Shown piece after piece: positions 17,023 through 27,038 of a stretch of DNA of 64,000 nt. The DNA is from CAYUNE01 sp964446115 (GTDB taxonomy: Bacteria > Desulfobacterota > Desulfobulbia > Desulfobulbales > Desulfobulbaceae). The notes beneath the pieces are model-generated. The model did no database searches. It worked only from the letters and a program-made list of their open reading frames with translations, and had not been told where the DNA came from. The position numbers were made by a program, and so were the translations under genes. The stretch lies in contig CAYUNE010000007.1 of NCBI GenBank assembly GCA_964446115.1, forward strand, positions 1 through 64,000. The letters are read 5' to 3'. Numbering within the stretch: the first letter of the stretch is position 1; every line of letters begins with the position of its first letter.

Positions 17023-18486
17023 TCACTCCGTCATGTCGGATGCTGATCTCTTCTCACCTTCTATAGAAACATGATAATCATCAAAAGTCGATGGCAAAGT
17101 CTTTTTTGTCTGTATGCCGAGTTTTTTAAATGATTCCAGCTTACTGATTACATTTCCCTGGCCGTAAGCCAGGCGGTTACGGGCTGTTTCCCACGCCTCC
17201 CGGGTCTGTTGAAGCCGTTGGCCGATGGCATCCATGGCTTCGACAAAACCGATAAACTTATCATAAAGGCTGCCTGCCTGCAGGGCTATGGACCGGGCGT
17301 TGCGATTCACTTCCCTCTGTTTCCACATGTGATTAATGGTCCGCAGGATAACCAGCAGGGTAGAGGGACCCGTGAGCATGACGTTTTTTCGCATTGCCTC
17401 GCTGAGAATCTCCGGTTCAAACTGGAGAGTTGCAATATACGCTCCATCAACCGGAATAAAGAGCAAAACAAAGTCTAACGTCCTGATTTCTGGAAGTTCA
17501 TCATATTGTTTTTTGCTTAATCCGGAAATATGGTTCCGTAATGAGGTCAGGTGAGCGGCAAGATAACGGTCGCGTTGCGATCTATCCGCTGCCAGGGTTG
17601 ACTGCTCGTAGCTTTTCAGCGACATCTTGGCGTCAATAACAAGATCCCGGCCCCCGGGAAGATGGATAATGACATCCGGCCGCAGGATACGACCGGTGTG
17701 ATTCCGGAAGCTCTTTTGGCTGACAAAATCCCGGCCCGGACGCAGGCCTGAATCTTCGAGCAGTTTTTCCAGCACCATTTCCCCCCAGGCCCCCTGGGTT
17801 CTGTTTTCACCGCGAAGGGCACTGGCCAGGTTAAGGGCATCGCTGCTGATGCGCTCGTTGATGGTCTTGAGGCTACGGATTTCCTGGGTGAGCGAAACCC
17901 TGTCCCGCGATTCCAGTTCATAGCTTTTTTCAACCTTTTCCCGGAAGGCGGCCAGCTGTTCGCGCATGGGGCTGAGCAGGACTTCCAGGCTTTCACGGCT
18001 CTGCTCGGTGAAGATGCGGTTTTTTTCGGTGAAGATGCGTTCGGCGATCAGCCGGAATTCCTTGTCCAGTTTTTCCCTTGCTTCGTCGAGAAAACGCAGT
18101 TTTTCGCGATTCTGCTTTTTTTCCTCAGTCATGGTGGCTCGCAGAGCCGCAATTTCTGCGGAGAGCTGCCGGCTTTCCTGCAGCAGCTCGATGCGTTCCG
18201 CCCAGAGTGCATTATATTCGGATTTCAGTTCGCCAAGTCGCTCAATGCGTTGTTCCGCCGCCGCCCGCCTGGCTACCTCGTCTCTGAGTTTTTCATGGAG
18301 GATCTCTGTTTCTTGTTCACGCTGTTTGAGCCGTTGTCGTAATTCGGTGACGCTGGCCCGAATCAGATCAAGCCGGTTCCGGCTGATGGATTTTTCATGG
18401 CGCAGCCGCAGCAGAAAGAAGAAAAGAACAGCAACAAGGGCCGCCGGAATCCCGGCGGCAATGAGGAGGGATACTTGGAGAGACAT
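17023..18486 (-). CDS. rmuC: DNA recombination protein RmuC
   Basis: The 487-residue protein starts with a membrane helix (about 5-27). A long coiled coil (about 30-200) follows, then the RmuC nuclease-like domain (about 220-430) with Thr-Gln-Gly-Ala-Trp-Gly-Glu, Pro-Asp-Val-Ile-Ile-His-Leu-Pro and Val-Ile-Asp-Ala-Lys-Met-Ser-Leu. The last segment corresponds to the Asp-Ala-Lys of PD-(D/E)XK folds. RmuC limits rearrangements at inverted repeats. The ATG shares one base with the stop of cbpM (TGATG), so the two are coupled. Confidence 0.92.
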   Translation of the reverse strand: MSLQVSLLIAAGIPAALVAVLFFFLLRLRHEKSISRNRLDLIRASVTELRQRLKQREQETEILHEKLRDEVARRAAAEQRIERLGELKSEYNALWAERIELLQESRQLSAEIAALRATMTEEKKQNREKLRFLDEAREKLDKEFRLIAERIFTEKNRIFTEQSRESLEVLLSPMREQLAAFREKVEKSYELESRDRVSLTQEIRSLKTINERISSDALNLASALRGENRTQGAWGEMVLEKLLEDSGLRPGRDFVSQKSFRNHTGRILRPDVIIHLPGGRDLVIDAKMSLKSYEQSTLAADRSQRDRYLAAHLTSLRNHISGLSKKQYDELPEIRTLDFVLLFIPVDGAYIATLQFEPEILSEAMRKNVMLTGPSTLLVILRTINHMWKQREVNRNARSIALQAGSLYDKFIGFVEAMDAIGQRLQQTREAWETARNRLAYGQGNVISKLESFKKLGIQTKKTLPSTFDDYHVSIEGEKRSASDMTE

Positions 18487-18785
18487 CAGGGAAGTCGTCG
18501 ACGCAACTCCTCTATCTCTTCGAGCAGATCGAGAACCAGGGCGGCCCCCGGGATATTGATGCGCAGGTCTTGCTGGAGCCGGATTGCGGTCTGCACGCGC
18601 CTGACCTCAACGGCGCCGAAATACCAGCTTTCCGGAGTGTCTCCTTTTGGAACGATCAAACCTTCATCGATCATGTCACTGATCAGATCAGCGCTGACGT
18701 TGCAGATTCTGCACAACCTTGCCAGATTCAGGCAGGTGTCCTCGTCGAGAACCATACCGCTGCAGACGGAGATTTTCTTTTCCAT
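18486..18785 (-). CDS. cbpM: CbpM-like chaperone modulator (MerR-type HTH)
   Basis: The 99-residue protein has a MerR-like helix-turn-helix fold: residues 15-45 read as a cysteine-rich HTH core, followed by a hydrophobic Trp-Tyr-Phe segment and a C-terminal helix with Leu-Leu-Glu-Glu-Ile-Glu-Glu-Leu. CbpM binds the J-domain protein CbpA and blocks its work with DnaK. The identification rests mostly on the position 6 bp after cbpA plus the size and fold, since sequence conservation in this family is low. Confidence 0.75.
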   Translation of the reverse strand: MEKKISVCSGMVLDEDTCLNLARLCRICNVSADLISDMIDEGLIVPKGDTPESWYFGAVEVRRVQTAIRLQQDLRINIPGAALVLDLLEEIEELRRRLP

Positions 18786-18791
18786 TGGACT

Positions 18792-19730
18792 CTATACCCC
18801 CATATGCGACCTGGGATTGAATGGCATGGATTTCGCCATTTCCCGGTATAATCGTCTCTGTTCCTCGGTCTCCGGCTGGGGAATGACCACCTTCAGGGTA
18901 ACATACTGATCGCCCTGCTGGGTGGCGGTGCAAAGACCGCGGCCCTTGAGTCTGAGTTTTTTCCCGGTCTGTGAGTTCGGTGGAATGGAGAGCTGTACCT
19001 TGCCGCCGAGGGTGGGCACGGTGATGGAGGCACCCAGTGCCGCCTCCCACGGAGTCACCGGCAGGGTGAGATGGATATCCCGTTTATCCGCCCGGAAAAT
19101 CGGATCCTCGGCAAAGGCGATTTCAAGGAACAGATCGCCGCCGGGTCCGCCGCCGTATCCGGGCATCCCCTGGCCTTCAAGGCGAATGCGCTGGCCCTCG
19201 ATAATGCCCTTGGGAATGGTGACGTGCAGGGTGTGGGGTTTGGTCCTCACATGACCGCCGGAATCGACGACAGGCCGCTGCAGGGTAATGGTTTTGCGCG
19301 CCCCGTGGTAGGCATCGGCCAGGGTGATGAGCACCTTGGCATGCTGATCCTCGCCCTGCATCCGGAAGGTGGCGCCGCCTCCACGGGAAAAATGCGTACG
19401 GCCAAAAAGTTCCTCGAAAAAATCGCTGTGCGCCGTGCTGCCGGTATAGCCGCCACCGCTGAACTCGAATCCCGCATCCCAGTCGGGCGGGGGGTCGAAC
19501 TCCTGACCGTGCTGCCAGTTGCTGCCGAATTTGTCATAGGCTGCCCGCTTTTCCGGATCGCTGAGCACCTCGTTGGCCTCGCCGATATCCTTGAATTTCT
19601 GTTCCGCATCCGGTTCTTTGCTGATATCGGGGTGGTATTTTCTGGCCAGCCGCCGATAGGCCCTTTTTATCTCATCCTGGGAGGCATCTTTGGCTATGCC
19701 GAGAATTTTGTAATAGTCCTTAAATTCCAT
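18792..19730 (-). CDS. cbpA: DnaJ-class co-chaperone CbpA
   Basis: The 312-residue type II J-protein has a J domain at 4-70 with His33-Pro34-Asp35. A Gly/Phe linker (about 85-130) follows, then two C-terminal beta domains without a zinc finger, including Ile-Pro-Lys-Gly-Ile, Gly-Gly-Asp-Leu-Phe-Leu-Glu-Ile and Leu-Lys-Gly-Arg-Gly-Leu. It would stimulate DnaK. The operon runs cbpA-cbpM-rmuC. The absence of the DnaJ zinc cysteines rules out DnaJ proper. Confidence 0.92.
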   Translation of the reverse strand: MEFKDYYKILGIAKDASQDEIKRAYRRLARKYHPDISKEPDAEQKFKDIGEANEVLSDPEKRAAYDKFGSNWQHGQEFDPPPDWDAGFEFSGGGYTGSTAHSDFFEELFGRTHFSRGGGATFRMQGEDQHAKVLITLADAYHGARKTITLQRPVVDSGGHVRTKPHTLHVTIPKGIIEGQRIRLEGQGMPGYGGGPGGDLFLEIAFAEDPIFRADKRDIHLTLPVTPWEAALGASITVPTLGGKVQLSIPPNSQTGKKLRLKGRGLCTATQQGDQYVTLKVVIPQPETEEQRRLYREMAKSMPFNPRSHMGV

Positions 19731-19903
19731 TTGACCGGAGAAGTTGTCTGATGGTTGTCGGCCGCATCAGGGTATGGCAGCAGGGATTGATTTTTCATCA
19801 TTCCAGCTTGGTATATAAGCACAATGACGGCCGTGGTCAAGCTGCAATGCAGGTGAGAGCCCGGTGTTTGCCGTGCGATGGGAGAGTTGGGGATGGATCA
19901 GGA

Positions 19904-21346
19904 TTAACGGCCGTCTCCGGAAAAAACTTCCTTGATGGTGAGCAGCAGCAGTTTGAAATCCAGCAGCAACGACCAGTTGTCAATATATTGCAGATCAAGG
20001 CGCATCCAGCGTTCAAACTCAATATTGTTTCTACCGCTCACCTGCCAGATGCAGGTAAGACCGGGCTTCATGGAAAGCCGTCGTCGCTGCCAGGGTTTAT
20101 AGAGTTCCACTTCCGCCGGGATGGGAGGCCGGGCGCCCACAAGGCTCATCTCGCCCCGCAGGACATTGAAGAGCTGCGGCAATTCATCAATGCTTGTTCG
20201 GCGGAGAAATCTGCCGATGGGAGTGATGCGGGGATCATCCTTCATCTTGAAGACCGGGCCGTCCATCTCGTTTTTCGCCATGAGCTCGGCCAGCTTTTTT
20301 TCAGCGTCGACCACCATGGTCCTGAACTTGATGAGGCCGAATTTTCGACCGTTGAGGCCGCAGCGTTCCTGGATGAAGAACACCGGTCCCGGCGAGGTGA
20401 GTTTGATCAGAACGGCAACCACGATGAAGAGCGGTGACAGCAAAATAAGGCCCGCCAGGGCTCCGGTGTAGTCGATGAGTGTCTTGACGAACAACTCTCC
20501 TTCCCTGGGGGAGACCGAAGAGAGGGCAATGGTTGGCTGACCGATGAACTGGTCCAGGTAGACACGGGCGGTGTTCGGCTGGAACATGATCTGCTGAATC
20601 TGGAAATCCGGCATGATTCTGACGTTGACGCCGAGCTCCTCGGCAAAGCTGATGTATTCGTTGACATCTTCAACGATTTTCAGCGGCAGGGCAAAAATCA
20701 CCTCGTCAACGGTTTTTTCAAGGAGCAGAGTCGGGAATGTACCCAGGGTGCCGATGATTTCGACGTCTCGGTAGACCTTGAGGCCCACCCGGTCCTGCTT
20801 GTCCGTGGTTTCCAGGCAACCCAGCAGGGTATAGCCGCTGTCCGGGTTGTTGAGAATGGTTCTGATCATCTCCTGGGCCCGTTCCCGGGTGCCGATGATC
20901 AGGACGTTCCTGGTGGAAAAGGCGCGTTTGCTGTTGAAACGCAGGGCGTAAAAAATTGTCGCCTTGCAGAGGGTGAGGAGGATGATCAGGTAGATGACGA
21001 AAAGGCCGACCAGGAGCCTGGAAATGGGCTCAAGATGAAGCATATAGATGATAAAGGTGATGCCGATGGCGGTGATCACCGACGAGGCAACGACCCTCAG
21101 GAAAATTTTGTAGAAAAGCCCTGTGATCTTCGTATGGTAGAGGTTAAAAAAGTTGAAGGTGATATAGGCGATAACCAGCGTCAGCAGAAGAATGAGGTTA
21201 TAGTTGGGCCCAAGCGCCAGGTGGCGGTACTGGAGAGGCAACAGGTTGAGTTTGGTATAGTAGGCGGCGGAAAAAGCCAGGACCACCAGACCAAGATCGA
21301 GGGCCTGCATAAAAATCAGGGGGAGTTTGCTTTTTGATGGAAACAT
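19904..21346 (-). CDS. Undecaprenyl-phosphate sugar-1-phosphate transferase (WbaP/WcaJ type)
   Basis: The 480-residue polyprenyl glycosylphosphotransferase transfers a sugar-1-phosphate to undecaprenyl phosphate and starts a surface polysaccharide unit. The N-terminus has four membrane helices (about 12-130), then a Rossmann-like region with Leu-Ile-Ile-Gly-Thr-Arg (about 150). The C-terminal catalytic domain (about 285-480) follows a further helix and shows Lys-Phe-Arg-Thr-Met, Asp-Glu-Leu-Pro-Gln-Leu, and Gly-Leu-Thr-Cys-Ile-Trp-Gln-Val-Ser-Gly-Arg. The exact sugar (glucose or galactose) cannot be read. No other glycan genes lie beside it, so it is a stand-alone initiator. Confidence 0.9.
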   Translation of the reverse strand: MFPSKSKLPLIFMQALDLGLVVLAFSAAYYTKLNLLPLQYRHLALGPNYNLILLLTLVIAYITFNFFNLYHTKITGLFYKIFLRVVASSVITAIGITFIIYMLHLEPISRLLVGLFVIYLIILLTLCKATIFYALRFNSKRAFSTRNVLIIGTRERAQEMIRTILNNPDSGYTLLGCLETTDKQDRVGLKVYRDVEIIGTLGTFPTLLLEKTVDEVIFALPLKIVEDVNEYISFAEELGVNVRIMPDFQIQQIMFQPNTARVYLDQFIGQPTIALSSVSPREGELFVKTLIDYTGALAGLILLSPLFIVVAVLIKLTSPGPVFFIQERCGLNGRKFGLIKFRTMVVDAEKKLAELMAKNEMDGPVFKMKDDPRITPIGRFLRRTSIDELPQLFNVLRGEMSLVGARPPIPAEVELYKPWQRRRLSMKPGLTCIWQVSGRNNIEFERWMRLDLQYIDNWSLLLDFKLLLLTIKEVFSGDGR

Positions 21347-21979
21347 ATAGCCGTTGCTTATTTATTCAAGACTCCGGATAATCCCCAATGGAGTCGGACG
21401 ACGAGTTCTTTGTCGGCGGTACCGCTTATCAGTCACGGTCCGCTCCCGGGCAAATAGGCCCTTGCGGATTATCATCACTTCTCCGGGATCTGACCGGAAT
21501 CATTCTCCCGACCCTCCGCGCCTTTTCTCTTTTATCCAGGAGCTCTTTGGCCCTGGTAACATTTTTTGTCAGGGAACAGGGCTGCCGCCTTTTATATTTT
21601 CGGTTGAAAATATGATTTTCTTTGCCGGAAAAGGGCCGGCATGCCTCGCAGGCGGCGGACATGGAGAGCGGAAAAGATGAAAATCCGTGTAATCTGAGTT
21701 TCTTTTTCTTCTTTATCATACCTCAGAACAAGGAAAGAAGAGTAATTCTGCGGTCGCTTTTTTTTACTTCCTGTTGCGTTTTTTGCGCTATCGAGTCATA
21801 TCTTTTGGAATTTATAGATTTTTTCGTGATAAATGCCGCCCCGCCGCTGTGGTGCAAAAACGAGCAGGGTGTAGTATAGTGGCTCGCAATATCCGGAACA
21901 GAGAACGATTGTTACCGGAATGGCTGCCCCTGAGAGGGAATTTCCGGCAATTGTATCATGGACAAAACAACGGTGAAGC
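21347..21979. other. 633-bp intergenic region between divergent WbaP-type gene and aroC
   Basis: Only short, low-complexity open frames occur here, and none resembles a protein. The part near 21700-21830 is rich in T and A runs. A TAGTATAGT run near 21875 could be a minus-10 element for aroC, but I found no matching minus-35. Both flanking genes read outward, so the region should hold two promoters. Confidence 0.5.
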
Positions 21980-23071
21980 ATGGCAGGCAACACATTTGGC
22001 GAAGTTTTCAGGGTGACCACCTGGGGTGAGTCCCACGGTATAGCCGTTGGGGCCGTTATTGACGGCTGCCCGGCGGGAATCGAGCTGAGCGCCGGGGATA
22101 TCCAGGGGGAACTTGACCGGCGTCGACCCGGCAAAGGAAGCGGGGAGAGTCCCCGCCGGGAGCCGGATCGGGTGCAAATCCTTTCGGGGACGTTCAGGGA
22201 AGCTGAAGATTCTCCGGAACTGACCACCGGCACCCCGATTTCGCTGATCATCCATAACCGTGATGCCCGTTCAAGTTCGTATGAGCGTATTCGCGACGTG
22301 TTTCGACCCGGCCACGGTGATCTCACCTATCAGAGCAAGTACGGCATTCGGGATTACCGCGGCGGCGGTCGCGCCTCTGCCAGGGAAACGGTGGGCCGGG
22401 TTGCCGCGGGCGGGGTTGCCCGGAAGCTTCTCGCCACTCTGGACATGGAGGTAACCGGATATACCGTGGCCCTGGGAGGTATCCGGGCGCAGCGGCGTGA
22501 TCTTGAAGTGATCGGTCGGAACAGATTGTTTTGCCCTGACAACGAAGCGGCGGAACAGATGGAGGAGCGTATCAGGGAGGTGCGCAAACGGGGCGATTCA
22601 CTGGGGGGAATCGTCGAGATCATCGCCTCCTGTCCCGCTGGTTTGGGAGAACCTGTGTTTCATAAGCTGGATGCGGCCCTGGCCGGAGCGTTGATGTCCA
22701 TAGGCGCGGTCAAGGGAGTTGAGATAGGCTCCGGCTTCAGGGCGGCGGAAATGCTGGGTTCGGAGAACAACGATCCCCTTTCCAGTAGTGGTTTCCTCGG
22801 CAACAATGCCGGCGGTATTCTGGCGGGAATTTCCAACGGGGAAAATATCGTTGCCCGGGTGGCCGTGAAACCCATCCCTTCCATCAACCGGGAACAGCAG
22901 ACCGTAAACATCGCCAATGAACCGGTAACAATCAGGATCGGCGGCCGCCACGACATATCGGCCATACCGCGTATTGTACCGGTATGCGAGGCAATGGTGC
23001 GGCTGACCCTGGCCGATTTTGTGCTCCGGCAACGGGCCATTGCAAAATTTACCACCAGCGGATGGATATGA
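21980..23071 (+). CDS. aroC: Chorismate synthase
   Basis: The 363-residue enzyme eliminates phosphate from EPSP to form chorismate, the last step of the shikimate pathway, using reduced FMN. Signatures include Gly-Glu-Ser-His-Gly near 16-20, [17 protein letters not shown], and [11 protein letters not shown] near 128-138. The length is normal for the short bacterial type. The stop overlaps the glgA start (ATGA), an unusual pairing of shikimate and glycogen genes. Confidence 0.96.
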   Translation: MAGNTFGEVFRVTTWGESHGIAVGAVIDGCPAGIELSAGDIQGELDRRRPGKGSGESPRREPDRVQILSGTFREAEDSPELTTGTPISLIIHNRDARSSSYERIRDVFRPGHGDLTYQSKYGIRDYRGGGRASARETVGRVAAGGVARKLLATLDMEVTGYTVALGGIRAQRRDLEVIGRNRLFCPDNEAAEQMEERIREVRKRGDSLGGIVEIIASCPAGLGEPVFHKLDAALAGALMSIGAVKGVEIGSGFRAAEMLGSENNDPLSSSGFLGNNAGGILAGISNGENIVARVAVKPIPSINREQQTVNIANEPVTIRIGGRHDISAIPRIVPVCEAMVRLTLADFVLRQRAIAKFTTSGWI

Positions 23072-24723
23072 ACGAACAACGCAATAACGGATCAAAGGGA
23101 TCACCCCTGCACATACTGATGGTGAGCAGGGAATATGACGGTCTGGCCGGAGCCGGCGGGGTAAAGGATGTCTGCCGTCAACTGGCCGAGTCCCTGGTTC
23201 GGGACGGGGATTGTCGGGTCAGCGTGGTCCTGCCGCGGTATGGATTTATGGATGTCCGGGATCTCGGGTTCAGCTTCCTTTCCCTTAACCCGGTTTCCGG
23301 CGCGGGGAGCCCGGTCCTGCCGGGTGATAATTTTGAAGTGGATATGAATTACATCGAGGCTGAACGGCGCGAATCAGTTGCTGTTTTGCATCGGAAAATC
23401 AAAGGCGTTGATGTCTATTTGCTTGAATCCGAGCGGTTTGGGCGGAAACTCGGGGTCTATACCTACACGGCCGAGGAGGAGGCCCGGGATCCCTGGCAGC
23501 AGAGGGGAACCGGCCATTATGATTACTTCGCCATGAATATCCTCCTGCAAAAGGCGGCCCTGGCCCTGATGATACTGCTTGATGAACGACCGGATGTGAT
23601 CCATTGCCATGACGGTCATGCCGCCACCCTGGCACCCATGATGCGGGAGCTTGAAGGCCACCGCCATTATTTCAACAACAGCGGGGCGGTGGTTACCATT
23701 CACAATGCCGGCCGGGGCTATCATCAGGAGGTTGCCGACATCGCCTTTGCCCGGGCGATCACCGGTTTGCCCCGGCGGGTTGTGGACAGGGCGCTGCTGG
23801 ACAACAGTTTCGATCCCTTTGTGGCCGCTGCCGATTACGCCGAGATCAACACGGTGAGTGAGCAATACGCCCGGGAGCTCCGGGAAACCGATGAGGATGC
23901 CCGCACCGGCTGGCTGGGACATCGGCTGGCGAGCCGGGGTGTTCGTCTGGTCGGTATCACCAACGGGATCGTGCCCGACGATTATGATCCCGTCCGGGCC
24001 GACCAGCTGGGATTGGCAGCGCCCTTTTCCCCCCAATCCGGTGATCTGGATGGGAAAGAGGTGTGCAAGCAAAAGATACTGGAACTGGTTGCAAGCCCCG
24101 GTGCGATACCGACGGTGACAACACATGGCGGTCTTGTGTCCGATCCCCGTCTGCCGCTTTTGACCTTTATCGGCAGAATGAGCCCGCAGAAGGGCGTGGA
24201 TGTGCTGATCGGTGCCATACGCCGGCTCCTGGCCGAGACAGTTGCCTTTCAACTGCTTGTCCTGGGCAGCGGCGATCACGAGCTGGAACGGGAGATGATT
24301 GCCCTGACACGGCTGGGTGAGGCCGGCGGCAATCTCTGTTTTTTTCAGGGATATGATCCCCGTCTGGCGCTGAAGGTGTATGCGGCCGGTGATTTCTTTC
24401 TCATCCCCTCGCAGTATGAGCCCTGCGGCCTGACCGATTATATTGCCCAACTGATGGGAAATCTACCCATTGTCCACCATGTGGGCGGCCTGGTGAAGGT
24501 TATCGACGGCGAGACCGGATTTGCCTACCATCGTCACAGGCCAGACGATCTGGCCCGGACAGTGGGGCGCGCCCTCTCTCTGTATGAAAAAAAACCGGCA
24601 CGGCTCCGGGAAATGCAGCGCGCCGCAGTCTTGCGAATTTACCAACACCATACCTGGAAACAGGTGATGAAATCCTATCTGAAGCTTTACCGTCTGGCCC
24701 TTGAAAAGCGCCGTCGGCACTGA
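23068..24723 (+). CDS. glgA: Glycogen/starch synthase (GT5 family)
   Basis: The 551-residue protein builds alpha-1,4-glucan from ADP- or UDP-glucose. The N-terminal GT5 domain starts at Met-Val-Ser-Arg-Glu-Tyr, with Gly-Ala-Gly-Gly-Val-Lys-Asp in the position of the Lys-Thr-Gly-Gly-Leu loop, and has His-Cys-His-Asp-Gly-His near 180. The C-terminal GT-B half shows Ile-Gly-Arg-Met-Ser-Pro-Gln-Lys-Gly and Ser-Gln-Tyr-Glu-Pro-Cys-Gly-Leu. The first-loop lysine is absent, so donor preference may differ from E. coli GlgA. Translation starts in the ATGA overlap with aroC. Confidence 0.85.
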   Translation: MNEQRNNGSKGSPLHILMVSREYDGLAGAGGVKDVCRQLAESLVRDGDCRVSVVLPRYGFMDVRDLGFSFLSLNPVSGAGSPVLPGDNFEVDMNYIEAERRESVAVLHRKIKGVDVYLLESERFGRKLGVYTYTAEEEARDPWQQRGTGHYDYFAMNILLQKAALALMILLDERPDVIHCHDGHAATLAPMMRELEGHRHYFNNSGAVVTIHNAGRGYHQEVADIAFARAITGLPRRVVDRALLDNSFDPFVAAADYAEINTVSEQYARELRETDEDARTGWLGHRLASRGVRLVGITNGIVPDDYDPVRADQLGLAAPFSPQSGDLDGKEVCKQKILELVASPGAIPTVTTHGGLVSDPRLPLLTFIGRMSPQKGVDVLIGAIRRLLAETVAFQLLVLGSGDHELEREMIALTRLGEAGGNLCFFQGYDPRLALKVYAAGDFFLIPSQYEPCGLTDYIAQLMGNLPIVHHVGGLVKVIDGETGFAYHRHRPDDLARTVGRALSLYEKKPARLREMQRAAVLRIYQHHTWKQVMKSYLKLYRLALEKRRRH

Positions 24724-24886
24724 TATACTTTAACTGTTGCCAGCGACTGCAGCCGGAACAAGATTCGTCTCCCGCGAACAAAGGATCCGTTCTGCGCCTG
24801 TCTTACGAGTATCTGCGGCCAGGTGCCGCGAAAAATCAGCCCCAAAATGAGATTCTGCCGGTCAGCGGCTGCCTGCCGCTGCAGCC

Positions 24887-25882
24887 ATGGTCAGCCGGCA
24901 AAACGGCAAGCAGGGCGGCCCTGAATTTCTGCAGGCTGCCCATGATCACCTTTCCGCCGCAAGCGTCCCCGAGCCTGTCAATCGAGATATGGACCAGTCC
25001 CAGTCCCTTTGCTCTCCGCACCAGTTACCCGACTCCATGGGAAAAAGGTCTGACTGGTTTGCATGCCGTCGGGATTTTTTTGTGCGCCGGGTATTGGAAG
25101 AGTTTTTTTTTATCCGCGAGAAGTTTGGCAAAATATTTTATAAATTTCAATTAATTACTGATCGGTCTCCTGTCGATGTCGCCGGAGAACTGGCTGGTGG
25201 GCCGGGAAGATCACTCTATGAAGATGTGGAAAAACTGGTGGGTTCCGAGTCGGAAAAGGGTGCCCTCTGGCTGTTGAAAAACCTCTGTCACCGTGTCTGG
25301 CCCCGCAACACTCACCATCCCGAGCGGACCGGATGCCTGGTTGACTGGCTCATGGGCTCCCTGTTTCACGAGGCAGTGAAATTCAAGGAAAATCTTTATA
25401 TGATCACCAGTTACGGGACCGCAGGATCACCTTGCCTTCCCTGCGGCACGATGGCGGAAGCGGAGGGGGATATTGATCCACCGGGATCAACGGATACGGA
25501 TATCGACATGCAGGAATTTTCCAGCCGCATAGCAGCCGATATCGTCTCTCAGGTTGGCATCATGAGAGGTTATTGTGATCGGATAAATTTCATGTTGCGG
25601 GAGATGTTGCGTGATCTCACCCGCAATCCTCTGGTGATCCGTCTGCTGCTGGAGAAGGAGGAAAAGGTGCTGGAGTTGTGGCGGGAGTCGGTGGGAGAGC
25701 TGTTTGCCGATATTTTTCCCGGCGGAGCCGTGGAGGGGTTTTGCAGTGCCGGTCGCAGTTATTTTGCCGCTCAGTGGTATAACCGTGCTCTGGAGGCCTA
25801 CAACCGGGCGCTTGATGAGAACATTCACTGTGATGAGGCCATTGTCAGGATCAGTCACCTTAAGGCACTTCTTGCCGCCTGA
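24887..25882 (+). CDS. Hypothetical protein between glgA and gap
   Basis: The open frame gives 331 residues that match no family I know. The region from about 50 to 331 looks like real protein: mixed charged and hydrophobic helices, a Cys-Leu-Pro-Cys pair near 184-187, and a last section (about 285-331) reading like a TPR unit (Tyr-Phe-Ala-Ala-Gln-Trp-Tyr-Asn-Arg-Ala-Leu-Glu-Ala-Tyr). The first 50 residues are less protein-like. Starts at 24887, 24989 and 25037 are all possible and none has a good ribosome site. It precedes gap by 96 bp. Confidence 0.5.
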   Translation: MVSRQNGKQGGPEFLQAAHDHLSAASVPEPVNRDMDQSQSLCSPHQLPDSMGKRSDWFACRRDFFVRRVLEEFFFIREKFGKIFYKFQLITDRSPVDVAGELAGGPGRSLYEDVEKLVGSESEKGALWLLKNLCHRVWPRNTHHPERTGCLVDWLMGSLFHEAVKFKENLYMITSYGTAGSPCLPCGTMAEAEGDIDPPGSTDTDIDMQEFSSRIAADIVSQVGIMRGYCDRINFMLREMLRDLTRNPLVIRLLLEKEEKVLELWRESVGELFADIFPGGAVEGFCSAGRSYFAAQWYNRALEAYNRALDENIHCDEAIVRISHLKALLAA

Positions 25883-25978
25883 CAAGGGCTGGGAGACGCG
25901 GCAGACGTTCCTGCCGCAAGCCGGAAAACACCGGAGCTTTTAAGGAAAGAGAAAAATAAGAAACAGAGGAAGACACAT

Positions 25979-26983
25979 ATGAGTATCAGGGTGGGAATCA
26001 ACGGTTTCGGCCGTATAGGGCGCAGCATTCTGCGGGCGGCCCACACGGATGATGTTTTTTCGGATATCGAGATTGTGGCGATCAACGATCTTACGGATGT
26101 GAAAACCAGCGGCTACCTGCTGAGGTATGACTCGGTCATGGGGCGTTTTTCCCGGCAGGTGCAGGTGGAGGAAAGGGGTCTGGTGGTGAACGGCCGGAAA
26201 ATCGCCTTCAGTCGCCACCGCAATCCCGCCGATATTCCATGGGATGAGTATGGTGTTGAGTATGTGCTTGAATGCACGGGACTGTTCAGGGATGGTGAAT
26301 CCGCCCAGGCGCATATCGACGCCGGTTGTTCCAAGGTGATTATTTCCGCTCCCGCCAGGGGAGGGGTCAAGACCTTTGTCATGGGAGTCAACGAGGACGA
26401 ATATAATCCCACCGAACACCATGTGGTTTCCAATGCCTCATGCACCACCAACTGTCTGGCGCCGGTGGCCCGAATTATCCTTGACAACTTCGGTATCAGG
26501 CGGGGCCTTATGACCACGGTTCATGCCTATACCGGTGATCAACGGCTGCTTGACTATCCCCATTCCGATCTGCGGCGGGCCCGGGCCGCTGCCATGTCCA
26601 TGATACCCACGAAAACCGGAGCTGCGGCGGCAGTTGCCCTGGTGATTCCGGAGCTGAAAAACAAGTTCGACGGTCTGGCCGTGCGGGTGCCCACGCCCAA
26701 TGTTTCCCTGGTGGACGTGGTGATGGAAGTGGAGCAGGAGACCACCGTGGTTGAGGTCAACAGGGCCTTGCAGGAGGGGGTGAGCCGCTATCTCGGTTAT
26801 ACGGAAGAACCCCTTGTTTCCGTCGATTTCCAGGGAGATAACCGTTCCTCCATTGTCGATGGTCTCTCCACCCGGGTGATCGGTTCATCGGTGAAGATCA
26901 TGTCCTGGTACGACAATGAGTGGGGATATTCCAACCGTATGCTCGACCTTGTCCTTCATATGGAGGAAATGAAGCCGCTGTAG
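25979..26983 (+). CDS. gap: Glyceraldehyde-3-phosphate dehydrogenase, type I
   Basis: The 334-residue glycolytic/gluconeogenic enzyme oxidises glyceraldehyde-3-phosphate with phosphate and NAD. Ile-Asn-Gly-Phe-Gly-Arg-Ile-Gly-Arg opens the Rossmann fold, and an Asp in Asn-Asp-Leu near 37 favours NAD. The catalytic Cys155 is in Ser-Asn-Ala-Ser-Cys-Thr-Thr-Asn-Cys. Trp-Tyr-Asp-Asn-Glu-Trp-Gly-Tyr-Ser lies near the C-terminus. GAGGAAG precedes the ATG. A 7-bp hairpin (25898-25917) lies just upstream but lacks a T tract. Confidence 0.96.
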   Translation: MSIRVGINGFGRIGRSILRAAHTDDVFSDIEIVAINDLTDVKTSGYLLRYDSVMGRFSRQVQVEERGLVVNGRKIAFSRHRNPADIPWDEYGVEYVLECTGLFRDGESAQAHIDAGCSKVIISAPARGGVKTFVMGVNEDEYNPTEHHVVSNASCTTNCLAPVARIILDNFGIRRGLMTTVHAYTGDQRLLDYPHSDLRRARAAAMSMIPTKTGAAAAVALVIPELKNKFDGLAVRVPTPNVSLVDVVMEVEQETTVVEVNRALQEGVSRYLGYTEEPLVSVDFQGDNRSSIVDGLSTRVIGSSVKIMSWYDNEWGYSNRMLDLVLHMEEMKPL

Positions 26984-27038
26984 CCGTGGAAAAATTCAAC
27001 CCGCTACCGATAGATTATCTCCTTACGGATTTCAACCC

